Assembly (NCBI RefSeq): GCF_003730135.1
Contig: NZ_RJVO01000001.1
Span: 1-64,000, forward strand
Origin: Stagnimonas aquatica
Lineage (GTDB): Bacteria; Pseudomonadota; Gammaproteobacteria; Nevskiales; Nevskiaceae
DNA length: 64,000 nucleotides
Direction of reading: 5' to 3'
This document shows positions 29,348 to 36,395 of the stretch, in pieces. Both the position numbers and the translations under genes were made by a program. Position 1 is the first letter of the stretch. Every line of letters starts with the position of its first letter. The notes below the pieces were generated by a model that saw only the letters and a list, made by a program, of their open reading frames with translations, did no database searches and was not told the DNA's origin.

Positions 29348-30568
29348 TTAGTGGACGCCCCGCAAATCTTGACGCCGGCCGCTGACCGGGTCGTAGCGAA
29401 ACAGATCCCGCAGCTGCAAGCCGTCGCCTTCGAGTCCGATTACCTCGGAGACGGCCATGAGCTTGCGTGCGCCAGTCGGAAGACGGGCTACGTGTACGAA
29501 CAGGTCGATTGACGAAGCAATCTGCCCCCGGAACGTCGCGCTGCTGCCCTTGAAGCCGGCGAAGCCGGCCAGCAGCTCCAGGCGGTGGATGGCGTCCCGG
29601 GTGGAATTGGCGTGCAGGGTGGTCATCGAGCCGTCGTGACCTGTGTTCATCGCCTGCAGCATGTCGAGCACTTCATCACCGCGAACCTCGCCAACGATGA
29701 TGCGATCCGGGCGCATGCGCAGGGCATTGCGAACCAGGTCGCGCGCGGTGACGGCCCGCTGGCCTTCGAGATTCGGCGGACGTGTTTCCAACCGCACCAC
29801 ATGGGCGTTTTCCAATCTCAACTCGGCGGCGTCCTCGACCGTGATAACCCGCTCCTCGGAGGGGATCCATTGGCTGATGAGATTGAGGAAGGTGGTCTTT
29901 CCCGACCCGGTTCCGCCAACCACGATGAGATTGGCGCGATCTCGAACCCGCTCGCGCAAGTAGTCGATTTCGATGCGGCTAACCGTATCGGAGCGCAGCA
30001 GATCGTCGGCGGTCAAGGCCGACTTGCGGAATTTGCGGATGGACAGGCAAGGGCCGTTCAGGGCGATCGGCGGGATGATGGCGTTGACGCGCGAGCCGTC
30101 GGGCAGGCGGGCGTCGACCATCGGAGTCGATTCATCGACCCGGCGCCCGATTGGGGCGAGGATGCGCTGGATCACCCGGATCACATGGTTGTCGTCAGTG
30201 AAGCGCACCGGCGCGCCTTCCAGCACACCACCACGTTCGACGAACACAGCGGCCGGCCCGTTGACGACAATGTCGTTCACCGTGTCGTCGTCCACCAGGT
30301 GCTGGATCGGGCCGAAGCCAGTCAGTTCGTGGCGGGCGTCGGCGGCCAGGGCCTCGCTTTCGCGCTGATTGACCGGCAGCCGATTGTCGAGCACGTAGCG
30401 GCGCACCTGCTCGCCCACGAAGCGCTCGAGCTTCTCATCGGCCCAGGTGGAAATATCAAGATCGCGCTCCTCGATCTGCTGGATCAGGAAACGGTGCAGG
30501 TTGCCCTTCAGCTGCTGGTACTGATCCGAGAGCCGGAAGCGCTGAACGGGATCGACGACGATGGACAT
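29348..30568 (-). CDS. tadA: Tad secretion ATPase TadA/CpaF
   Basis: Type II/IV secretion hexameric ATPase that powers Flp pilus assembly, 406 residues from the ATG at 30568, chosen because it is 13 nt after tadZ and gives the family start. Walker A GGTGSGKTTFLNL, the Asp box ERVITVEDAAELRL, Walker B RMRPDRIIVGEVRG and the His box TGHDGSMTTLHAN are intact. It is cytoplasmic and docks on TadB/TadC. Confidence 0.95.
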   Translation of the reverse strand: MSIVVDPVQRFRLSDQYQQLKGNLHRFLIQQIEERDLDISTWADEKLERFVGEQVRRYVLDNRLPVNQRESEALAADARHELTGFGPIQHLVDDDTVNDIVVNGPAAVFVERGGVLEGAPVRFTDDNHVIRVIQRILAPIGRRVDESTPMVDARLPDGSRVNAIIPPIALNGPCLSIRKFRKSALTADDLLRSDTVSRIEIDYLRERVRDRANLIVVGGTGSGKTTFLNLISQWIPSEERVITVEDAAELRLENAHVVRLETRPPNLEGQRAVTARDLVRNALRMRPDRIIVGEVRGDEVLDMLQAMNTGHDGSMTTLHANSTRDAIHRLELLAGFAGFKGSSATFRGQIASSIDLFVHVARLPTGARKLMAVSEVIGLEGDGLQLRDLFRYDPVSGRRQDLRGVH

Positions 30569-30581
30569 GGTCGTCAGTCCC

Positions 30582-31790
30582 TTACCGGAACAGACGGCCC
30601 AGGAGGCCACCATTGCCAGCCTCGACCGGCGCCGCAGCACCCACCAGCAGAGCGCCCGCCAGTTTGCGCACGGCGTCGCAGTACGGATCCTTGGGCGCGA
30701 CCGAGAACAACGATTCGCCGGAGTTCATTGCCTGAATCCGGTTGTAGCCTTCCGTGGTAAGCGTGGCCAGCAAGGGCAGATCAAACAGTTCCGCGAGATT
30801 GGCGGGCTCCAGCCCCAGGCGGCGACGGTAGTTGTCGATCACCAGTCCGGCGCGGTCGAGGTTGACGTCTTCGAGCCGCAGGGCGCGCAGCAGGTACTTG
30901 GTCTGGCGCGACTTGAGAATGGATTGGTCGGTGAGCACCAGAACCCGATCCGACTGGCTGACCGCCCCGCGCAGGAACGGAGTCCCGCTCTGGCCATCAA
31001 GAGCCACCACGACGACCTGGAACAGGCTGCGCAGCACTCCGAGCAGACGACCGAAATCCTCCGCCGGCAAGGTCGGCCGGCCGATTCCGTCTTCCGGCAG
31101 CGACAGCAGATACACCCCGCTGGAATGGCGCGTGAAAGCAGTGTCGACCAGCGTCTGATCGCAGCGGTGCACGTCCGAAACCGCGTCGATCAGACTGTAG
31201 GTCGGCGACAGGTTGAGGAAGATCGCGCCGGCACCGGCCGGCATGGCGGCATCCACCAGCAGGATGCGCTCGCCGTTGCGGGCACGCTCGGCGAAGCACA
31301 GCGCCAGGTGGGTGCTCAGGAAGGCGATGGCCTCGTAGGGCTGAGCGCCGATCACCGAGTACAGCTTGCCCTGCCCGACATTGGCGGCTACCGCCACCTG
31401 GGCAGCGGCACCGGCCCGACGCAGCAGCTTTCCGATCTGAGCGGCGAGCTTGCTGTCATCACGGCGCAGTACGAAGAAATCCCGGGCCCCGGAGCGCATG
31501 GCGGTGAGCACCGTGGCGGCGTCCTCGCTGGAACCCATGCCCACCACCGGCAGTTCCGGAAAACGCTCGACCACAGCCTCGACCAGCAGGGCACGTTCGG
31601 CGGCGTTGTAATCCTCGAAATCGCAGAACAGCAGATCCACCCGGCCAGCCCGTTCCAGCCGACCCAGCAGGTCGGCGGTGTCCAGCGGACGGGTGAAATT
31701 GCATTCGACACTGGAGCCCAGCGCCGCCTGCAACCAAGGCTGATAGGCCGGATCGTCGGCGATGACGAAGGCGGTGGCTTTTGAGCTCAT
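30582..31790 (-). CDS. tadZ: TadZ/CpaE-like pilus localisation protein, degenerate ATPase
   Basis: A 402-residue CpaE/TadZ protein with an N-terminal receiver-like domain (about 1-125) and a C-terminal ParA/MinD-like fold (about 135-370), which places the Tad machinery in the cell. The deviant Walker A expected as GAKGGVGxTT is here GAQPYEAIAF (about 150), with no lysines or glycines of the P-loop, so ATP binding is doubtful. The later strands (GERILLVDAAMP, VVVVALDG and DRVLVLTDQS) keep the fold. It sits between the secretin and tadA. Confidence 0.88.
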   Translation of the reverse strand: MSSKATAFVIADDPAYQPWLQAALGSSVECNFTRPLDTADLLGRLERAGRVDLLFCDFEDYNAAERALLVEAVVERFPELPVVGMGSSEDAATVLTAMRSGARDFFVLRRDDSKLAAQIGKLLRRAGAAAQVAVAANVGQGKLYSVIGAQPYEAIAFLSTHLALCFAERARNGERILLVDAAMPAGAGAIFLNLSPTYSLIDAVSDVHRCDQTLVDTAFTRHSSGVYLLSLPEDGIGRPTLPAEDFGRLLGVLRSLFQVVVVALDGQSGTPFLRGAVSQSDRVLVLTDQSILKSRQTKYLLRALRLEDVNLDRAGLVIDNYRRRLGLEPANLAELFDLPLLATLTTEGYNRIQAMNSGESLFSVAPKDPYCDAVRKLAGALLVGAAAPVEAGNGGLLGRLFR

Positions 31791-31811
31791 GGAGGGCCGG
31801 GGCGGGTGCTG

Positions 31812-33203
31812 TTACTTGCTGAAACCGAAGGATTCCGTCTCGAACTTGCCACTTTCGAACAGCATCAACTGGCCGAAGGAGGGCCTGTAGGCCTCCACAT
31901 CAGCCCCCGGCAGCGCCGGACGCCGGGCATCGCGGGCAATCGGTCGCACCAGGCGCGGGGTCACCACCATCACCAGTTCGCGCTGCTCGCGATTGACGCT
32001 GGAGTTCTTGAAGAAGGCGCCGATGACCGGAAGGTCGCCCAGCCAGGGCACCTTGTCGATGCTGTTGATCATCGAGTTGCTGACCAAGCCGGAGATCACG
32101 AAGCTCTCGCCATCGCCCAACTCCACGGTGGTGTCGGTGCGTCGGACCGACAGCGCCGGCACTGACACCCCACCGGAAGTGATGCCTGCCGAGAAATCGA
32201 GGTCACTGACTTCCGGAGCCACCTTCAGGGCGATGCGGTCACGCGACAGCACCGTCGGCGTCAGCGACAGCCGGATACCAAACTCGCGGTAATTCACCGT
32301 GATGCTGCTGTTGGTGCCGCCTTGGCTGACCGGGATCGGAAACTCGCCACCGGCCAGGAAGCTGGCGGTCTGACCGCTCATCGCGGTCAGGGTCGGCTCG
32401 GCGTAGGTGCGCGCCAGCCCGCGGTTCTCCAGCAGGCTGAGTATGCCCAGCAGACCGTCAGCCGGATTGCCGATCACCAGATTGAAGGCGTTAGTAATCG
32501 GCGCAGCCACCGAGGCGTCATAGGCGCCTCCGCTGCCATTGACGTCAATACGGCTGAGCGAGCCCGGAGTCAGCAAGCCCGCAGTAGTATTGGGAGTGTT
32601 CTTGAGGATGTTGAGCCCCATCTGCTGCAGGGTGCTGCGCTTGACCTCGACGATCTTCACCTCGGTCATCACCTGGGTGTCGAGCGCAACGCTGCTGCGG
32701 TCGGAAACCGAGGCCGGCTTGCCGGTTTCGGTCAAAGCCTGGAGGTCGGCGGCGATCTTGGCCCGCCGATGGGCCAGCACGCTATCGGTGGTTCCGGTGA
32801 GTCCGTCCTGCGCGTCGCTCTTGGCCTTGGCGGTTTCCGGGTCTACCAGCTTGGGCTTGACGGGGTCGACCGCCGGGCCGACGCGAAGACGGAATTCCTG
32901 CGCGCTCGCCACGCCCTTGGGCCAGATCAGCAAACTGGTGATGCCGGTTTTCTTACCGGTCACCAGCACGTCGCGGCGATTCACCACCGTGACCTCGGCC
33001 ACCGCAGGATCGCCCACCGCGACCCGGGTGACTTCCTGAGGCTGGCGCAGCAACTTGTGGACGCCGGCCTCGACCGCGATGACCCGTGCGTCCGCAGCCA
33101 GAGCCGCCGGAGCCTGTGCGGCAGCCGCGCCCAACACCAGCATGCAGGCCATGCCGCATGCCATCACCGCCGACTGCATCGTTGCGTTCCTTGCGCGTTT
33201 CAT
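31812..33203 (-). CDS. cpaC: Tad pilus secretin RcpA/CpaC
   Basis: Outer-membrane secretin channel for the Flp pilus, 463 residues, with a signal peptide (about 1-37), a BON/N0-like domain (HKLLRQPQEVTRVAVGDPAVAEVTV) and the secretin C-terminal domain with TYAEPTLTAMSGQTASFLAGGEFPIPV and VPWLGDLPVIGAFFK. The ATG overlaps the cpaB stop as ATGA. Confidence 0.94.
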   Translation of the reverse strand: MKRARNATMQSAVMACGMACMLVLGAAAAQAPAALAADARVIAVEAGVHKLLRQPQEVTRVAVGDPAVAEVTVVNRRDVLVTGKKTGITSLLIWPKGVASAQEFRLRVGPAVDPVKPKLVDPETAKAKSDAQDGLTGTTDSVLAHRRAKIAADLQALTETGKPASVSDRSSVALDTQVMTEVKIVEVKRSTLQQMGLNILKNTPNTTAGLLTPGSLSRIDVNGSGGAYDASVAAPITNAFNLVIGNPADGLLGILSLLENRGLARTYAEPTLTAMSGQTASFLAGGEFPIPVSQGGTNSSITVNYREFGIRLSLTPTVLSRDRIALKVAPEVSDLDFSAGITSGGVSVPALSVRRTDTTVELGDGESFVISGLVSNSMINSIDKVPWLGDLPVIGAFFKNSSVNREQRELVMVVTPRLVRPIARDARRPALPGADVEAYRPSFGQLMLFESGKFETESFGFSK

Positions 33204-34123
33204 TGGGATACCTTGGTGATCTGCGAGCCCTGGATAACCTCCACCACTGCAGGCGGAGCAAGCTTCTTCTCCAAAGCCGGTGGCGGCTTGACCCTGGACA
33301 GTTCGGCGGCGGTGATCGCCTTGTCCGGCACCTTCTGGTCCTTCTCCGCAGATTTCGCGGTCTCGGACAGCGGCAGCCCGGCCTCGGTCAACTCGGCTGG
33401 AGCTTCCTCGGAGGTCGCGGTCTGCTGGCCGCGCAAGGCCAACCGGACATCGCCCAGGCTCACACCCAGCATCACCCGGGTGGTGTCCTTGTCAGGCACG
33501 GCGATCACGGCGGTGCGCTGACGGCGCCGGCTGGCATCCTGCTTCTCATCGTCCTTGAGCCCCTCGGGGCGCTCGATGATGCGCTCCTCAAAGGCCAGCA
33601 CCCGTGCATTTTCAAGCAGGACCCGCGACTGAGCGTCGTTGACCCCGGCGCCACCGCGGAAATACACCAGCACATCGACGTTGTCGCCTGGGCGGACAAA
33701 GCCGCCGGTGGCGACCACCTCGTTGACCTCCAGCGCCAGCGCCTGGTGCCCGGCCGGGATCACCTTGGCGAGGATGTTTCCTTCCTTGAAATAGCGATGG
33801 GTGATCGGAGCGCCGGCATCGACGTCCACCAGCGGCACCCGCCCTACCACCTCGTCAAGATTGGCGTAGTAGTCCGTCGGGGTCACGACCACGGGGACCA
33901 GGGAGACATCGTCCCGGGCGATGGTCTTGTAGGCCGCCAGGGGCTTGAGCGCGACCACAGCCAGCGTCTGCGGAGCCTGCTGGCCCACCACCTTGGCTGC
34001 ATCCGCTTCCGCCTTGGCGGCGCGGGCGGCGTAGTTACGGCTCATGCTGAACCCGAGTGCGGCGAGCACTACGGTCAACAGCACCAGGATTACCGCTGCC
34101 ACTTTCAGCGCTGTGCTGCTCAT
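33200..34123 (-). CDS. cpaB: Flp pilus assembly protein CpaB/RcpC
   Basis: A 307-residue periplasmic protein with an N-terminal membrane anchor (about 5-25), an SAF domain (AYKTIARDDVSLVPVVV) and the CpaB/RcpC domain (HQALALEVNEVVATGGFVRPGDNVDVLVYF). It is thought to work with the secretin. It overlaps the secretin gene by 4 nt; the 84-nt gap to tadE upstream holds no gene. Confidence 0.93.
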   Translation of the reverse strand: MSSTALKVAAVILVLLTVVLAALGFSMSRNYAARAAKAEADAAKVVGQQAPQTLAVVALKPLAAYKTIARDDVSLVPVVVTPTDYYANLDEVVGRVPLVDVDAGAPITHRYFKEGNILAKVIPAGHQALALEVNEVVATGGFVRPGDNVDVLVYFRGGAGVNDAQSRVLLENARVLAFEERIIERPEGLKDDEKQDASRRRQRTAVIAVPDKDTTRVMLGVSLGDVRLALRGQQTATSEEAPAELTEAGLPLSETAKSAEKDQKVPDKAITAAELSRVKPPPALEKKLAPPAVVEVIQGSQITKVSQ

Positions 34124-34207
34124 GTTCTGTCGATCCCTCGAAGTACCACCACTGGATTCTTACACGTCCCGGCAACGGAAAGCCTCTGTGGACGCTGACA
34201 ATTTGAT

Positions 34208-34684
34208 TCAGATGCGTGCGGTCGCCTGTGCCACCAACTGCGCCGGTACTGGCGGCATTGAAACACCGCCCGGCAATGAGAACGACGGAAACAGGTCTGG
34301 ACTTTTCAATGGCAACCGCAGCTGGATGACGATGACATCGCTCCCGTCAACTGTACGAAACTGGGGCACCACTTTCTCACCGCTTTCACCAACAACAAGG
34401 GTCTTCTGCGGCAACCATTGCAACTGCTGTGCCGCCAACTGCTGAATCCGGGTTTGGATGCGAGCTGTGTAACTGCTCGAAGGTGTAGGGTTTACCGCCA
34501 CGGCCGCCTCAGCGAGGTGCTGCGCGGTGTAAGTGATCGCTTGCTGCAGTACGTAGATGTAGGAATAGACGACCACTGCGTAGACCAAGAGAAACAGCAC
34601 TGGGAATACCAATGCGAATTCCACCGCGGAGGCGCCGCGCTCACGAAGGCGGCCCTGGCCATTATTTCGGCGCACCGTGTTCAT
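34208..34684 (-). CDS. tadE: TadE-family pseudopilin
   Basis: A 158-residue minor pseudopilin. The processing site RERG/ASAVEF has Glu at +5 of the mature chain (G17/A18), followed by a hydrophobic helix (ALVFPVLFLLVYAVVVYSYIYV), as in TadE. It overlaps the prepilin peptidase gene by 4 nt (ATGA). No TadF or TadG gene is seen in the locus. Confidence 0.92.
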   Translation of the reverse strand: MNTVRRNNGQGRLRERGASAVEFALVFPVLFLLVYAVVVYSYIYVLQQAITYTAQHLAEAAVAVNPTPSSSYTARIQTRIQQLAAQQLQWLPQKTLVVGESGEKVVPQFRTVDGSDVIVIQLRLPLKSPDLFPSFSLPGGVSMPPVPAQLVAQATARI

Positions 34685-35145
34685 CGATTCCCCATAGACG
34701 TGAACAGCAACACCAGAAAGAAACCACCGCCAAGAGCTACGGCAGCTGGTAGGCGGACCGTGCTAGCTCTGACCGGACCCAAGCCAACCAGAACAAGTGT
34801 CGACATCAATCCTAGAACCAGGGCAGCCAACAGCATTAGCCAACACAGCCCTCCCCAGCCAACCAGGAAACCGAGTACCGCCGCAAGCTTAACGTCCCCG
34901 GCGCCGAGCCCGAACCAGAGATAGCCCGGCAGCAGTATCAAACCCGCCGCCAGCGCGCCCAGGAAACTGGAAACTGGACTGACTCCCAGGATACCAACGC
35001 CGAACCAGATCAAAGCCACTCCTGCTGGCAACAAAGCCGCCAACAGGAGCGTGTTAGGTACGCGTCGCTGTCGCCAATCCACCGCAGCGACCGTAGCCGC
35101 CCAGACAATCAGCGCGACGACCGCAGTTTCCCGGCCCGGACTCAA
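34681..35145 (-). CDS. cpaA: Prepilin peptidase TadV/CpaA
   Basis: A 154-residue A24-type aspartic prepilin peptidase that cleaves Flp and TadE prepilins. Both catalytic aspartates are visible: D23 in AAVDWRQRRVPN and D84 in GLGAGDVKL. About five membrane helices; it lacks the methylase half found in PilD, as usual for tad loci. It starts 3 nt after the flp stop. Confidence 0.93.
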   Translation of the reverse strand: MSPGRETAVVALIVWAATVAAVDWRQRRVPNTLLLAALLPAGVALIWFGVGILGVSPVSSFLGALAAGLILLPGYLWFGLGAGDVKLAAVLGFLVGWGGLCWLMLLAALVLGLMSTLVLVGLGPVRASTVRLPAAVALGGGFFLVLLFTSMGNR

Positions 35146-35148
35146 GTT

Positions 35149-35331
35149 CTACTTGGGCAGGGTGTCGCTGATGGCCTGGAACGCACCGCCCAGAGCACCA
35201 CCGCCATCATCGGGCGCGAACACCGTCATGATTGCGACCAGCGCCACAGCGATCAGACCAACCACCAGACCGTATTCAACAGCGCTGGCGCCTTCTTCGT
35301 CCTTCAAAAACCGCATCACATTCTTCAACAT
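35149..35331 (-). CDS. flp: Flp-type major pilin
   Basis: A 60-residue Flp pilin: MLKNVMRFLKDEEG, cut after G14, then ASAVEYGLVVGLIAVALVAI with Glu at +5 and the conserved EY pair. The ATG at 35331 follows AAAGGAG at ideal distance; the longer open frame from 35415 lacks this site. First gene of the tad operon. The mature tail (DDGGGALGGAFQAISDTLPK) is Gly-rich. Confidence 0.95.
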   Translation of the reverse strand: MLKNVMRFLKDEEGASAVEYGLVVGLIAVALVAIMTVFAPDDGGGALGGAFQAISDTLPK

Positions 35332-35387
35332 GGTGTACTCCTTTAGTGGAAAACTTTGCGACCGGGCACTTGCTTTATCGCCAGACC

Positions 35388-35415
35388 AGTATGCGTTCCA
35401 ATCCCGGGGTGTCAA
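35388..35415 (-). promoter_or_regulatory. Candidate sigma70 promoter of the tad operon
   Basis: TTGACA (complement of 35410-35415), 16 nt, then CATACT (complement of 35388-35393), giving a leader of about 50 nt before flp. Another pair, TTGGAA and GATAAA, lies slightly downstream, so two overlapping promoters are possible. Confidence 0.5.
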
Positions 35416-35480
35416 AGACGCCCGAACGTCAAAAAACCGCCGCCTGTCCGCCGTTCGGCAAACGGCTCTGATGGAAGACC

Positions 35481-36317
35481 ATGAGCCACTATGTCATCGG
35501 TGATCTGCAGGGCTGTTTCGAACCCCTGCAGCGTCTGCTCGAACACCTGAACTTCGACCCTGCCGCAGACCGACTCTGGTTCGCTGGCGATCTCGTCAAT
35601 CGCGGCCCCGAGTCCTTGCAGGTGTTGCGCTTCATCCGTGGGCTGGGGAATACCGCCGTCAGCGTGCTCGGCAATCACGATCTGCATCTGCTGGCGCGCG
35701 CCGCCGGCGGCCGCGCCGGGCGCCGCGACACGCTCGATGCGGTGCTCGCGGCACCAGACCGCCAGGAGCTGCTGGACTGGCTGCGGCACCGTCCCCTGCT
35801 GCACGAACACGAGGGCTGGCTGCTGCTGCACGCCGGCTTGCCGCCGCAGTGGAATCTCGCCCAGGCGCGCCGGGCCGCACGGCAGGTCGAGGCGGTGCTG
35901 CGGGGACCGGACCATGCACGCTTTCTGTCCAGCATGTACGGCGACGAGCCTGCGCTCTGGAGTCCGGGACTGCGCGGCCATCGTCGGTTGCGCTTCATCG
36001 TCAATGCCTTCACCCGCCTGCGCTACTGCGATGCCCTCGGGCACTTGGACCTGCGCCCCAAGGGCGCGCCAGGCAGCCAAGCCGAGGGACTGATGCCCTG
36101 GTTTGCGGTACCCGGACGTGCCAGCCGGAACGCCGAAATCCTGTTTGGTCACTGGTCCACCCTCGGACAGGTGCACTGGCCGGAACATCGGGTATGGGGT
36201 CTGGATACCGGCGCTGTCTGGGGCGGGCGGCTGACCGCGCTGTGCCTGGAAACCCGCAGACTCACCCAGGTGGAATGCCCGGAGTACCGGCGCCCGGAGG
36301 GTGGCAAGCTGGACTGA
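35481..36317 (+). CDS. apaH: Bis(5'-nucleosyl)-tetraphosphatase, symmetrical
   Basis: Cleaves Ap4A to two ADP; 278 residues. The metallophosphatase motifs are intact: GDLQGC (7-12), WFAGDLVNRGP, VLGNHDLHLL and, near the end, HWSTLG. Length and start MSHYVIGDLQG are those of ApaH. It is divergent from flp and stands alone, not in the ksgA-apaG-apaH order known from enterobacteria. Confidence 0.96.
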   Translation: MSHYVIGDLQGCFEPLQRLLEHLNFDPAADRLWFAGDLVNRGPESLQVLRFIRGLGNTAVSVLGNHDLHLLARAAGGRAGRRDTLDAVLAAPDRQELLDWLRHRPLLHEHEGWLLLHAGLPPQWNLAQARRAARQVEAVLRGPDHARFLSSMYGDEPALWSPGLRGHRRLRFIVNAFTRLRYCDALGHLDLRPKGAPGSQAEGLMPWFAVPGRASRNAEILFGHWSTLGQVHWPEHRVWGLDTGAVWGGRLTALCLETRRLTQVECPEYRRPEGGKLD

Positions 36318-36355
36318 TGCTTCGCACGTCGGCCCAATCAAGCCGGCGCGCATGA

Positions 36356-36384
36356 AAAAGGCCCGGGGAATACCCGGGCCTTTT
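36356..36384. terminator. Bidirectional terminator between apaH and the RND gene
   Basis: A perfect 12-bp stem AAAAGGCCCGGG (36356-36367) with CCCGGGCCTTTT (36373-36384), A-rich on one flank and T-rich on the other, serves both converging genes. Confidence 0.9.
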
Positions 36385-36395
36385 GGTTTGCCGCC

